Positions 8,914 through 17,698 of a DNA stretch of 64,000 nucleotides are shown here, piece by piece. The stretch lies in the NCBI GenBank assembly GCA_963803155.1, contig CAWDMN010000049.1, positions 62,001 through 126,000 on the forward strand, written 5' to 3'. Below the pieces are notes generated by a model, which searched no databases, was not told the DNA's origin, and was given only the letters and a program-made list of their open reading frames with translations. Every line of letters starts with the position of its first letter. Within the stretch, counting starts at the first letter, position 1. The DNA comes from CAWDMN01 sp963803155 (GTDB lineage Bacteria > Acidobacteriota > Terriglobia > Versatilivoradales > Versatilivoraceae). The position numbers and the translations under genes are program-made.

Positions 8914-10224
8914 ATGAATTTTTCCCGTCGAGATTTCATCAAGACCAATGCCGTTGCCGCTCTGGGCTTGACCGTAGGATCTGTTTCATCGGCAGCGGAG
9001 GAGGAAGCGCGTCCCTGCCGAATCGGAGTGGTAGGCACGGGTAACCGGGGACGCAGTCTGATGCAGATTCTGCTGAGTCTGCCTGGCGTGCAGATTCCGG
9101 CTGTTTGTGACATCTCCGCTGACAACCTTACAATGGGCCAGGATCTGGTGGTCAAAGCCGGACAGAAGAAGCCGGAGGGATATGGAAAAGATGAACTTCA
9201 TTTCAAGTCCCTTATGAGCCGGGAAGATTTGGATGCCGTATTGATTGCCACATACTGGGAATGGCACACTCCGATGGCGGTTTATGCCATGAAGGCGGGC
9301 AAATACGCGGCGGTGGAAGTCCCGGCCGCCATGACTCTGGAGGAATGCTGGAATCTGGTGAACACCCACGAAGCCACCGGCGTGCCCTGCATGATGTTGG
9401 AGAACTGGAGCTTTCGCCGCGACAATTTGGCCGTGCTCAATATGATTCGGCAAGGCCTGCTGGGCGAAATTGTCCATTGTCACTGCGCTCACTCCCACGA
9501 TTGTATCGATCACTGGTTTTTTGACGCCAAGACAGGGATGGACCGCTGGGCCGCCAAATATCTGTTAACCCGGAATCGCGACCAATACCCGACACATCAG
9601 CTTGGCCCCGTGATTTCCTGGATGGACATTGGATGCGGCGATTATTTTGATTACCTCACTTCGACCGCGACCGGCAGCTGGGGGATCAATGATTATTTCG
9701 TCCAGCGGTTCGGTCCCGATCATCCGAACGCCAAACGGAAATATGCCCAAGGCGATATTGTCTCCACGGTCGTCCGGACCAAGAAAGGAAGGTCCATCGT
9801 AATCAATTACGATATGCAGTTGCCGCGCCCCTACGACAATCGGTGGATGATCCAGGGCACGCGGGGAATTTACAATGAGCAGCGAAATTCAGTATACCTG
9901 AAGGACCGCAGCCCTAAATATCACGAGTGGGAATCTTTCGATCCTTACCAGGTCGGATATGAACATTCCTGGTGGAAAGCCATACAAAATCAGGCCGGCG
10001 AAATCTCACATGGCGGTACGGATTTGCTGGAGCTGAAGCACTTTGTAGAGGCGGTCCGGACAAAATCACCGACTCCGCTGGATGTTTACGATGCCGTCAT
10101 CATGAGCGTCTCTGGCCCCTTGTCTGAGCAATCCATCGCCCAGGGAAGCGCTCCGGTTCCAGTCCCCGATTTTACACGGGGTAAATGGAAGACCACGAAA
10201 ACTAAATTTGCTTTGAAAGTCTGA
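8914..10224 (+). CDS. TAT-exported Gfo/Idh/MocA oxidoreductase, GH109-like
   Basis: A 436-residue protein. ATG 8914 follows TGGAGGTT, and the twin-arginine signal is NFSRRDFIKTNAVAALGL. The Rossmann dinucleotide motif GVVGTGNRGRS begins at about residue 36. EVPAAMTLEECW and MMLENWSFRRDNLAVLNMI, followed by CHCAHSHDCIDHWFF, resemble glycoside hydrolase family 109. GH109 enzymes use a tightly bound NAD to hydrolyse alpha-N-acetylgalactosaminides. TAT export fits a protein folded around NAD in the cytoplasm. GH109 membership is by motif resemblance only; a plain sugar dehydrogenase remains possible. Confidence 0.75.
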   Translation: MNFSRRDFIKTNAVAALGLTVGSVSSAAEEEARPCRIGVVGTGNRGRSLMQILLSLPGVQIPAVCDISADNLTMGQDLVVKAGQKKPEGYGKDELHFKSLMSREDLDAVLIATYWEWHTPMAVYAMKAGKYAAVEVPAAMTLEECWNLVNTHEATGVPCMMLENWSFRRDNLAVLNMIRQGLLGEIVHCHCAHSHDCIDHWFFDAKTGMDRWAAKYLLTRNRDQYPTHQLGPVISWMDIGCGDYFDYLTSTATGSWGINDYFVQRFGPDHPNAKRKYAQGDIVSTVVRTKKGRSIVINYDMQLPRPYDNRWMIQGTRGIYNEQRNSVYLKDRSPKYHEWESFDPYQVGYEHSWWKAIQNQAGEISHGGTDLLELKHFVEAVRTKSPTPLDVYDAVIMSVSGPLSEQSIAQGSAPVPVPDFTRGKWKTTKTKFALKV

Positions 10225-10346
10225 TTCCGGGTGGAGAGTAAGATTGGGCGGAAGGGTAAAGAAGGGATGAAAAATTTCGTTTCTCAATGAGCCTGAATCG
10301 TCGTGGTGTGCCTAGGGGACCAAAAATTTTTGGATTCCCTGCAAAC

Positions 10347-10404
10347 GTAACCGTTCAGGGAGCGAGGGACTGAACCCTTCGGGTTCTCCTCCCTGAACGG
10401 TTAC
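10347..10404. repeat. Nested hairpin, possible bidirectional terminator
   Basis: A perfect 16-bp inverted repeat has arms GTAACCGTTCAGGGAG at 10347-10362 and its complement at 10389-10404. A second small hairpin (GAACCCTTCGGGTTC) sits inside the loop. It lies between convergent genes. A diverged copy of the inner and right part is at about 29460-29505 (GAACCCTTCGGGTTC, then CCTCCCCTGAACGGTT), so it is a dispersed repeat. Confidence 0.75.
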
Positions 10405-10486
10405 CCGCAAACGCTTCCGGCTCCCGCCATTTCAGCATTTCACGGACAACCGGGAATTGAAAGCCGATTGTTGAGAGGCCTCCCGG

Positions 10487-10870
10487 TCAAACCCTTTTAT
10501 CCGTGTGGTATGCCAGCAAGACATTGGCTGCCCAATGATCTGCGTCTTGTTCGCCAAAGCGCAAATCATTCAAGTGCTGCAGAGCGTGCCTGTATTCATG
10601 GGCCAAATGAAGCAAGGTGAGCGTTTCATCGACTGCGCCCACGGCCAAAAGGATGGTTCCGGTAATATTGTCGTACATGCCAAAATTGTTTTGCAGCTCG
10701 TCGAAGGGCACTTTGTACAAATCCAGCACTTCTGTTTCCAAGATTGGGGTGGGATAGACTTCGAGTCGGATGATGGGTTGGACTTTATATTCTTTGTTGA
10801 GCCACCTTACGAATTTGCGGATGGCTTTCCCATGAGAAGAGATTTTCTTGTTAATGATCTGGATGGGCAT
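10487..10870 (-). CDS. Minimal HExxH metallopeptidase-like protein
   Basis: A 127-residue protein whose C-terminal third carries HEYRH at residues 91-95, a zinc HExxH signature, with a possible third ligand Glu107 in RFGEQDAD. This is the order seen in ImmA/IrrE-type metallopeptidases, but the protein lacks the usual partner regulator domain. The N-terminal half is basic (INKKISSHGKAIRKFVRWLNKEYK) and has no signal peptide, so it is cytoplasmic. No good ribosome site is visible before the ATG. It is isolated between repeats with no operon partner. The family assignment is tentative. Confidence 0.6.
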   Translation of the reverse strand: MPIQIINKKISSHGKAIRKFVRWLNKEYKVQPIIRLEVYPTPILETEVLDLYKVPFDELQNNFGMYDNITGTILLAVGAVDETLTLLHLAHEYRHALQHLNDLRFGEQDADHWAANVLLAYHTDKRV

Positions 10871-10984
10871 TGAGGATTAGGCGTATCCTTTTCTATTTCC
10901 CACAAGTAAACCTATTTTATCTCAAAAATTAATTGAACCATAATCTTCCTATTTACTTGGGATGTGATTAAAAGCAAGGGAAAA

Positions 10985-11080
10985 GTCGAGCCGCGGATGG
11001 CATAAAATGGGAGGCGGACCGCAGTCGGGCGACCGCGCGAGTGACGGTGGCTATGCGCTCGCCTCCCACATTTCGGAGAT
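10985..11080. repeat. Palindromic intergenic repeat (GGGAGGCG family)
   Basis: An imperfect inverted repeat with outer arms ATGGGAGGCG and CGCCTCCCACAT lies near 11008-11073. A GC-rich centre contains GCGCGAGTGACGGTGGC. It occupies the gap upstream of the minus-strand GH20 stop codon. Nothing else is evident in this 247-bp gap. Confidence 0.5.
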
Positions 11081-11117
11081 GTTGCCTCTCCCCAAGGATT
11101 AGAGACCCATCTTGCGC

Positions 11118-13034
11118 TCAGTAATCTCCGCGCTCCAGACGTTTGGCCAACTCCTGAATCGTGAGCGACAGCATTCTTCCCAGGGGTTTTCCATCACGGT
11201 AAGCAATGGCCTTAATGACATAGGCCCCGCGCGGGATTCCGATCAATTGATCACTATACTTTGGGAGAAAGCTGTCGGGATTCGTTCCGTCAAAGGTATA
11301 GTAAATCTCGCAGCCAGTGAGTTCCGAGAAGAGTTTCAAAGCCATGTTCCCGGCGCTGTCTTTGGAAGGTTCGATCTTTACATCATAGACGCTGCGCGAA
11401 TAATTGACTTGACCCTCATCAAGACGTTCGAAATTCGCTTCCATCCGCCGAATAAAATCGTCCCAATTTCTCTTTTCCGCGGGAGACCAGTAAACCTCCG
11501 CCAGGGCAAAGCTTCTTGGCCAGGTCATGTATTCCGAATGCCGCAGAGTCGGAACAGATTCGGTCCAGAGGTTGCCCTGTCCGCCCAGGATGTAGCGAGG
11601 ATCGATCCCCTGGGGCACCGGCTCCAAGCTGTAAGATTTGCTCAAGAGGAGCTTCGAATAAGTGGCGGGCTCCAGGGATGGGTCTCCCTGATAAAGATCG
11701 AGGTAAGTGAAATCGTTGGGAGTCATGATCACCGGATGATTCATTTTGGCCGCGGCAATCCCCCCTTCCATTCCACGCCAAGACATGACTGTGGCCTCCG
11801 GGGCCAGCCCGCCTTCCAAAATCTCGTCCCACCCGACTAGCTTTTTGCCTTTCGACTTCAGAATTTTTTCGACGCGTTTGACTAAATAGCTCTGCAATTC
11901 GTTCAAATCTTTCAACTTCTCATCCGTAATTCGCTTTTGGCATTTGGGGCATTGCTGCCAGAACCCCTTGTAACACTCATCTCCACCGATATGGATGTAC
12001 TCGGATGGAAATAGAGCGGCCACTTCGGTGAGGACTTGATCGAAAAATTCGAAAGTCTTTTCATTCCCCGGACAAAAAGCATTGTCTTCCTTTTGGTAAA
12101 AATCAGATCCGGGATTGACCTGGAAAGGACCGCCAGTGCAAGACAACTCCGGATAAGAAGCCAGGGCGGCCAGCGCATGCCCGGGGAGTTCGATTTCGGG
12201 GATGATTGTGACATTTCTCTCGCGGGCGAAGGCGATGATTTCCTTGATTTCCTCCTGTGTGTAAAAACCTCCATAGGCGGCGGACTCTCCTGCTTGAGGT
12301 GGTTCGATTTCTCCCCATCGCCCTAGCCGTGCCACCCGCCAGCCGCCGACCTGCGTCAGCTTCGGCAGGCTCTTGATTTCGATTCTCCAACCATTGTCGT
12401 CCGTCAAATGCCAATGAAACGTATTGAATTTGTATCTTGCCATCTGATCGATATACTTCATCACGGATTCTTTTGGAAAAAAGTGACGGCTGACATCCAG
12501 CAACAAGCCGCGCCAGCCGAAGCGAGGGTAGTCGACGATTTGGAGACAAGGGATCCGCCACTTTATTTGGGGCTGGTTCACATTGCTTTCAATTTCCTTG
12601 GGAAGCAATTGCAGCAGGGTTTGAAGCCCGTAAAAAAAACCGGCCGGGGCTGATGCCTCAATCTGGATGCTCCGGCTGGTGACCTCCAGTGAATAACTTT
12701 CAGGAGAATCGGAACTGGTGGGAGCTTTACCGAGAAGCAGATTAATCGCATTAGGGCGAGGAGTCGCAGCGGTGGATTCCTCGACATTCATCTTGAATCC
12801 CATCGGCACGGCAATGAGGTCGGCAAAAAGTTCCCCGGCCTTTTTAATTTCCGGCTGAGACGCGGGAACTCTCATGACCACTCTTTCCGTAAGCAAAAAC
12901 TCTCCAGGTTGGATCTTCACGGAGACTGGTTGAGGAATAAGGTTTAAGGCAAGAGAGGACGCCGCGGGTTTGTCTTGAGCGAGCCCCCTTGCTGCCAATA
13001 GCATAACAACCATTAACCATGGTGCTTTCTTCAT
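11118..13034 (-). CDS. Exported GH20 beta-N-acetylhexosaminidase
   Basis: A 638-residue protein. ATG 13034 is chosen because GAGGAG lies just before it and a signal peptide (MKKAPWLMVVMLLAARGLAQ) follows; the open frame upstream lacks both. GH20b domain about 30-170 (NLIPQPVSVKIQPGEFLL). TIM barrel from about 172 (RFGWRGLLLDVSRHFFP, FHWHLTDDNGWRIEI). Catalytic Asp352-Glu353 sit in YIHIGGDECYKGFW, the canonical HxGGDE. The C-terminal 100 residues form a chitobiase-like beta domain (YYTFDGTNPDSFLPKY). It removes non-reducing-end GlcNAc from chitooligosaccharides or similar glycans, in the periplasm or at the cell surface. Family assignment is strong. Confidence 0.92.
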   Translation of the reverse strand: MKKAPWLMVVMLLAARGLAQDKPAASSLALNLIPQPVSVKIQPGEFLLTERVVMRVPASQPEIKKAGELFADLIAVPMGFKMNVEESTAATPRPNAINLLLGKAPTSSDSPESYSLEVTSRSIQIEASAPAGFFYGLQTLLQLLPKEIESNVNQPQIKWRIPCLQIVDYPRFGWRGLLLDVSRHFFPKESVMKYIDQMARYKFNTFHWHLTDDNGWRIEIKSLPKLTQVGGWRVARLGRWGEIEPPQAGESAAYGGFYTQEEIKEIIAFARERNVTIIPEIELPGHALAALASYPELSCTGGPFQVNPGSDFYQKEDNAFCPGNEKTFEFFDQVLTEVAALFPSEYIHIGGDECYKGFWQQCPKCQKRITDEKLKDLNELQSYLVKRVEKILKSKGKKLVGWDEILEGGLAPEATVMSWRGMEGGIAAAKMNHPVIMTPNDFTYLDLYQGDPSLEPATYSKLLLSKSYSLEPVPQGIDPRYILGGQGNLWTESVPTLRHSEYMTWPRSFALAEVYWSPAEKRNWDDFIRRMEANFERLDEGQVNYSRSVYDVKIEPSKDSAGNMALKLFSELTGCEIYYTFDGTNPDSFLPKYSDQLIGIPRGAYVIKAIAYRDGKPLGRMLSLTIQELAKRLERGDY

Positions 13035-13279
13035 GTCGCTCCTCGTTTTGATGAATTTTGAAAATTGAATGACATTCTTCAAAAATGAGATAAGGGATAA
13101 TTCGTCTGGTGTGACTGCTCCGACAACTTGTTTTTTCGGACTCGGCCTCGAAATCGGCATCGCAGTCGAATCTTCGATGCTGCTTGAAGCCAATCTGATG
13201 CCCCACCTCGTCGATACTGATAACGTTTCCGATCCTGAGGCTGATTCCCGCCCATGATGGAAAGTATTGCCTAAATAGA

Positions 13280-13424
13280 GTCCATTTATAAAGTGAGAAA
13301 AATCGTTTTTGTAGGATGGGTTAGCGCGGTAGCGCGTAACCCATCAGGCTCTGGATGCGGCTTCCCCGATGCGTTACGCTCTTAGAGCTAACGCATCCTA
13401 CAAAAAAAGGGACTTTATACAAAG
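13280..13424. repeat. MITE-like palindromic repeat, copy 2
   Basis: This matches the element at 5612-5790: GTCCATTTATAAAGTG at the left, TTTTTGTAGGATG and GCATCCTACAAAAA as inner inverted arms, and TTTATACAAAG at the right. No coding frame is plausible. It lies in the 777-bp gap between a GH20 gene and an HGSNAT-like gene. The rest of that gap shows no recognisable feature. Confidence 0.8.
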
Positions 13425-13811
13425 ACACTAAATAGTTGTCATTTCGTTTTGAATTAACAAAGAACGCAAGTTCATACCGTCCCAGCCTGGTCAATGATTG
13501 ATGGAGCCCGCATTCTTCTCTAGAGTTCACAAAAACACTCAATAAACGATTGTGCTTTGGGAAAATCTGTCTCTCGAGTTTTTCCCGTGAGGAATGGATC
13601 AAGAGTGACAAGTTTTTCCAATCAGAATTAACTCAGACAGGCTCAATTTCGCAACAAAAATATTCATAATGGCATTTGTGACTATGCGGCTGCCGGTGGA
13701 ACATGCCGAGCGGGTACGATTATTCTTTTTTAGCTGGAAGAAAATGGACTCTTGTGGAATAAATATACCTTCAAGATTCGGTTTGTGACTTCTGGCAAGC
13801 GAGGCATCCAC

Positions 13812-15020
13812 ATGATGAATTCTTCCGCAAGCGCAACTCCCTTAGCACCTCGAATCCTGTCCGTCGACATTTTTCGAGGCTTGACCATGTTGGTAATGAT
13901 TTTTGTCAATGATTTATCCGGCGTAAAAGGGCTTCCCTGGTGGACGTATCACATGCCTTCCGATGTGAATGGGATGACCTATGTGGATGTGGTTTTCCCC
14001 GCGTTTCTTTTCATCGTGGGAATGGCAATCCCGCTGGCGATTAAGCGGCGGTTGGAAAAGGGAGATTCCCCGCTTCAACTTTGGTCGCACATATTGCTCC
14101 GGTCATTGAGTCTTGTCATTCTCGGCCTTTTCATTGCCAATGCCGGCAAACTGGATTCCCAACTGGTCGGGATTCCTGAAGGGGCATGGGCTGCCCTGGG
14201 TTTTGTGGCCGCCATCCTGCTTTGGAACGTCTATCCACGCGGCGGCCGCCAGACACTTTACCGCGCCTTGAAATATGGCGGATTTGGATTGTTGGTGATC
14301 TTGTTCGCGATCTTTCGACGGAAAACCGATAATGGACAAACCGCCTGGCTGGATTTCTCATATTGGGAAATCCTCGGGCTCATTGGCAGAGCTTATCTTG
14401 CCACCTGCATTCTCTACGTCCCATTTCGAAAAAAGGTCTGGTCGCCAGTGGCGATGCTGGTCATCTTGTGTGCCATGAATGTAGCGTCCAGGCTGCCTTG
14501 GGGGGAAGTCCTTCAACAAGTTCCATATTCCTTGTGGGTCTTTGAAAATGGGGCTCATGCTTCCATTGTCATGGCCGGCGTGGTGGCTTCCATGATTTTT
14601 CTGGATTCGGCTCTTGCGAAGACATTCCATCAAAAAGCCTTATGGGCAGCAGGATACTCCGCAGTTCTTTTCGCGGTTGGTTGGATTCTCTCTCCTTTCG
14701 GGATATCGAAAAACCACGGGACTCCCACCTGGTGCCTTTATTGCGCCGGCATCAGTACCCTCCTATTCCTGGCCCTTTACTGGCTGGCTGACATCAAGCA
14801 CTGGAGCGGCTGGGCGGCATTGGTTAAGCCGGCCGGTTCCAATACGCTCTTGACCTACCTCCTCCCGGACATTTTTTATGCAGTGGGTGGGGGTTGGTTG
14901 TTCTATGGCCTTGGCCTGTCGCAGGGCTGGCCCGGAGTTGCGAAGTCTCTCCTTTTTGCGATCTTCATTCTGTCCATGTCGGGAGTGCTGACAAAGCTGA
15001 AAATCCGGATGCAATTATAA
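13812..15020 (+). CDS. HGSNAT/NagX-like transmembrane acyltransferase, copy 1
   Basis: A 402-residue polytopic inner-membrane protein with about ten hydrophobic segments. ATG 13812 follows GCGAGG. The N-terminus ILSVDIFRGLTMLVMIFVND, then GLPWWTYHMP and VDVVFPAFLFIVGMAIPL, is the signature of the DUF5009/COG4299 family. That family includes human heparan-alpha-glucosaminide N-acetyltransferase and bacterial NagX from GlcNAc-utilisation loci. HGSNAT moves acetyl groups across the membrane onto glucosamine. Placed between a GH20 gene and GH18, a role in amino-sugar use is plausible but inferred. A close paralogue is at 22723-23916. Confidence 0.85.
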   Translation: MMNSSASATPLAPRILSVDIFRGLTMLVMIFVNDLSGVKGLPWWTYHMPSDVNGMTYVDVVFPAFLFIVGMAIPLAIKRRLEKGDSPLQLWSHILLRSLSLVILGLFIANAGKLDSQLVGIPEGAWAALGFVAAILLWNVYPRGGRQTLYRALKYGGFGLLVILFAIFRRKTDNGQTAWLDFSYWEILGLIGRAYLATCILYVPFRKKVWSPVAMLVILCAMNVASRLPWGEVLQQVPYSLWVFENGAHASIVMAGVVASMIFLDSALAKTFHQKALWAAGYSAVLFAVGWILSPFGISKNHGTPTWCLYCAGISTLLFLALYWLADIKHWSGWAALVKPAGSNTLLTYLLPDIFYAVGGGWLFYGLGLSQGWPGVAKSLLFAIFILSMSGVLTKLKIRMQL

Positions 15021-15065
15021 GAGCCTGAACCGGCATGGCCGGGAAAAGGCGGTTGATTAAACTGG

Positions 15066-15092
15066 GAGCGCGGCGGCGCCGTTGCCGCGCTC
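15066..15092 (+). terminator. GC-rich hairpin after acyltransferase gene
   Basis: A 9-bp stem (GAGCGCGGC at 15066-15074, GCCGCGCTC at 15084-15092) closes a 9-base loop 46 bases after the stop codon. It lacks a U tract, so it is a weak terminator candidate or a repeat hairpin. The rest of the 324-bp gap to the sigma gene shows nothing clear. Confidence 0.35.
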
Positions 15093-15344
15093 TTCAGAGG
15101 GATTTGCTCCAAACGAAAGTGCACGCCAGTATGCCCTCAAAATATCCCGACAGTTTTCATATCTAGGCATGACACCAGAAATAATCAAGAAAAAATGAAC
15201 CAAATGGGAGCTTTCTGATACTCATTCATCGAACACGGAGATTCTGGGCCAAAAGAATTCGATGTTCGTCCGGTTTATGAGTCTCTAATGCTCCCGGCTC
15301 CCTTGTTGTGTTGAAGTTCCGCCAGTCTGTATGAAGGATGGGGT

Positions 15345-15872
15345 ATGGAAATTGAGACGCTGTTTCAACAACATGGAGATCGGCTGCTGAGGGCTGCCTA
15401 CTTCCTCTGCCACAACGAAACGGATGCCCAGGACTTGGTCCAAGAGACCTTTTTTCAGGCCATAGACGCTATGGAAAGGTTCAAGGGAGAATCAAAAGAA
15501 TACACGTGGCTCTATGGAATTATGCGGAACCAGTACTTTAATTATCTACGGAAAAAATCGCGCTGGTTTTCTTTGGACTTGTTGTTTAACCATCCCGCGG
15601 AAACGGTGGATCCCTGGATCGAAATAAACAAGTTCGAGAGTCATCGGCAACTGGAGCAGGCTTTGAAGATTCTCCCTTTTAAGCAGCGGGAAATTTTAAT
15701 GCTGCGCTATGTGGAAGAGATGAAAGTCGATGAAATTGCCCGGGTGATCAAGATCTCGGCAGGCACCGTAAAATCCCGGTTGCACAATGCTACCCGGCGA
15801 TTACGTGAAAAACTCTTATCAAACGGCGGAAAAATGTTTCAACCGATGGGAGGTGGGAAACTTGAAATGTAA
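15345..15872 (+). CDS. ECF-type RNA polymerase sigma factor
   Basis: A 175-residue protein. Region 2 is at about 8-75 (YFLCHNETDAQDLVQETFFQA, YTWLYGIMRNQYFNYLRKK). Region 4 is at about 105-160 (LPFKQREILMLRYVEEMKVDEIA, then GTVKSRLHNATRRLREKL). This is the standard two-domain layout of extracytoplasmic-function sigma factors. It directs transcription of a small regulon when its membrane anti-sigma partner releases it. The next gene overlaps its 3' end and encodes that partner. Confidence 0.93.
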   Translation: MEIETLFQQHGDRLLRAAYFLCHNETDAQDLVQETFFQAIDAMERFKGESKEYTWLYGIMRNQYFNYLRKKSRWFSLDLLFNHPAETVDPWIEINKFESHRQLEQALKILPFKQREILMLRYVEEMKVDEIARVIKISAGTVKSRLHNATRRLREKLLSNGGKMFQPMGGGKLEM

Positions 15873-16428
15873 AGAGTGCCGTCAAGAACTTTATGAATAT
15901 CGGGATAATACCCTGTCCGCCGGACGGGTGAGCCTTCTTCGCGCGCATTTGGAGAATTGCCCCTCCTGCCGGGTGTTTTATCTGCAGGAGATGGAGCTAT
16001 CTCAAACTTTTCGCGAAATGGCGGATAGTTTGGAAGAGCGGCTTCATGGCCAATTTCAGCCGACTATCCCTCAAAACCGCAAGCCAGCGCCCGCCCCCCA
16101 TCGTTTGGCAATGCCCATGGTGAGATGGGCCGCTGCCACGGCCATCGTGGTAATCCTGGCCGTCTCCGTAAAAATTTTCATTTTTCAGGGGTCAAAGCCT
16201 GCAACGGACCCAATGGCCCGCATGGCCCGGTCTAGTGTCCAATCTGGAACACAACCGCCAGCTGGAAATGTGTCAGGAAATGAGAGAGACGTGATTCAGG
16301 TTATAACAATGGAGGATGATTCGGGACAATTGAATGAAACTCATTTCCGGCAGGAAAAAGACGGTATGGTTTGTGAGATTACCGTGGAGGTCACGGCTGT
16401 ACGATTGGCCGAACCATTCAAGGGCTAA
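15862..16428 (+). CDS. Zinc-finger anti-sigma factor, single membrane span
   Basis: A 188-residue protein starting at TTG 15862, five bases after GGGAGGTGG, and overlapping the sigma stop codon. That supports coupled translation. The N-terminal zinc-finger pattern is KCKEC, then HLENCPSC (residues 2-40), typical of ZAS/HC2 anti-sigma domains. One transmembrane helix lies at about 90-112 (WAAATAIVVILAVSVKIFIF). The outer 75 residues have no recognised domain. It should hold the upstream ECF factor at the membrane and sense an envelope signal. Confidence 0.85.
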   Translation: MKCKECRQELYEYRDNTLSAGRVSLLRAHLENCPSCRVFYLQEMELSQTFREMADSLEERLHGQFQPTIPQNRKPAPAPHRLAMPMVRWAAATAIVVILAVSVKIFIFQGSKPATDPMARMARSSVQSGTQPPAGNVSGNERDVIQVITMEDDSGQLNETHFRQEKDGMVCEITVEVTAVRLAEPFKG

Positions 16429-16565
16429 TGAGTGGGATCCTAAAGTCGGCGGGGCTTCATTCAATAGAGGTGCTTGACTCAAGCGTTATAGAGGATTGGC
16501 CAGGCCCAGTTGGTTGCGGCGGCATGGCCAGATCCCAACCGGTTTTGAACATAAAGGAGGATTTC

Positions 16566-16958
16566 ATGAAAACACATTCTTTGTTGTGCCTTGGCATTAT
16601 TTTTTTGATATGCAGCTCGCTCGTCTGGGCTGGAGAACCAGTCCAATCTGAAAAGCTTTCGAAAGGCGCCATTAAGTGCATAAAGAAGGTCGCGCCGATT
16701 TATCCGGAGGAGGCGAAAAAGGAGAACATTTCCGGGACGGTGGTGCTTGATGTCACCATCAATCAAGAGGGAAAGGTTTCCTCGGTGAAAACCAAGCAGA
16801 GTACTCATCCTGCTCTGGAAAAAGCCGCTATTGATGCCGTAAAACAATGGGAGTATGTTCCGCTGCAAATGAATGGCAAGCCCACGGCGGTCATCACTAG
16901 CATTACGATCAATTTTGCTTTGGACAAAGATAAAGAAAAGACCGCTCTCGCAAAATGA
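16566..16958 (+). CDS. Exported TonB C-terminal-domain protein
   Basis: A 130-residue protein starting at ATG 16566 after a strong AAAGGAGG site. It has a signal peptide (MKTHSLLCLGIIFLICSSLVWA) and then a single TonB_C domain (APIYPEEAKKENISGTVVLD, QWEYVPLQMNGKPTAV). There is no proline-rich spacer or clear membrane anchor after cleavage, so it is a free periplasmic TonB-like domain rather than a full TonB. It follows the sigma/anti-sigma pair by 137 bp on the same strand, so it may be a target of that sigma factor. It could assist the outer-membrane receptors in this window. Confidence 0.8.
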   Translation: MKTHSLLCLGIIFLICSSLVWAGEPVQSEKLSKGAIKCIKKVAPIYPEEAKKENISGTVVLDVTINQEGKVSSVKTKQSTHPALEKAAIDAVKQWEYVPLQMNGKPTAVITSITINFALDKDKEKTALAK

Positions 16959-17044
16959 GGGGACAGCCAGGACTCGTGTGTGGCGGAGTTAATCCGATTT
17001 GAAATTAAGGCACGGTGAATAAATCACCGGATCGAAATTCCCCC

Positions 17045-17440
17045 CGGACGAGGAGTTGCTCATGCCAACCTTGCTGACACGGCACGAGGATGAAAATGGA
17101 CGTTGGGTGGGACGCGCGAGTGTGTGACGAAGTCATCCTTCGCGCGTCGCTTGGCCAGCCTCTTCTGCCCAGCCAGCGTGCACAGGTGACAGCGGTCACT
17201 CGTGCCCGCTCCACCTTTGCCAAGTTGGGATTTTCTAGGGAGCCACCCATGCCAGCATGGCTGCCACAACAAGAAGATGAAAATCAATTACTGGAGGGGC
17301 GAGCTCCGCGAGCCCGTGGGGATGGCTCAAACCAAGGGGCGTCGGGGACCTCCGCCCTCCAAGCCTCGCTAATTGTCAGCGATTTTCTGAGGAGCAGCGC
17401 ATGACGGCATACCCGTCACAACCAGAGAATGAAAATGAGG
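17045..17440 (+). repeat. Mosaic repeat array A (three link units)
   Basis: Three link units, each with a GGAG-like site, six bases, ATG and a short open frame ending GAAAAT, start at ATG 17062, 17249 and 17401. They alternate with palindromic cargoes. The cargo at about 17103-17225 starts GTGGGACGCGCG and ends GCTCCACCTTTGCC. The cargo at about 17292-17375 starts GGAGGGGCGAGC and ends CCTCCGCCCTCC. GATTTTCT immediately precedes the second and third links. The remainder of the 740-bp gap (17441-17698) has a CCGTCCGC/GGCGGAC hairpin and nothing else clear. Confidence 0.8.
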
Positions 17441-17698
17441 GGCGAAGTGGCGCCGGAGAGGAACCGGGCATCTGCTGGGATCTACCACCCCGTCCGCTAA
17501 GGCGGACACCCCTCCTGTCCAGGAGGGGAACATTGCCTACGCCTTCGATAGCCGCTCGGCAGGGATTTTCCAGGGAGGGCTCAATAGAACTGTTTTTTTT
17601 GACGAAACCTAAGAGAGCAAATGAATGTGTATTTCCTTCATCGTTTGCTCCCTTTTCATCCTCAAGTGTGGCAACTGGCTCGAATCCCTCATCTACGG

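Noticed and set aside
17090..17404. 104-codon frame spanning array A
   Set aside because: It simply reads through link and cargo repeats. I treat only the short link frame as possibly meaningful.
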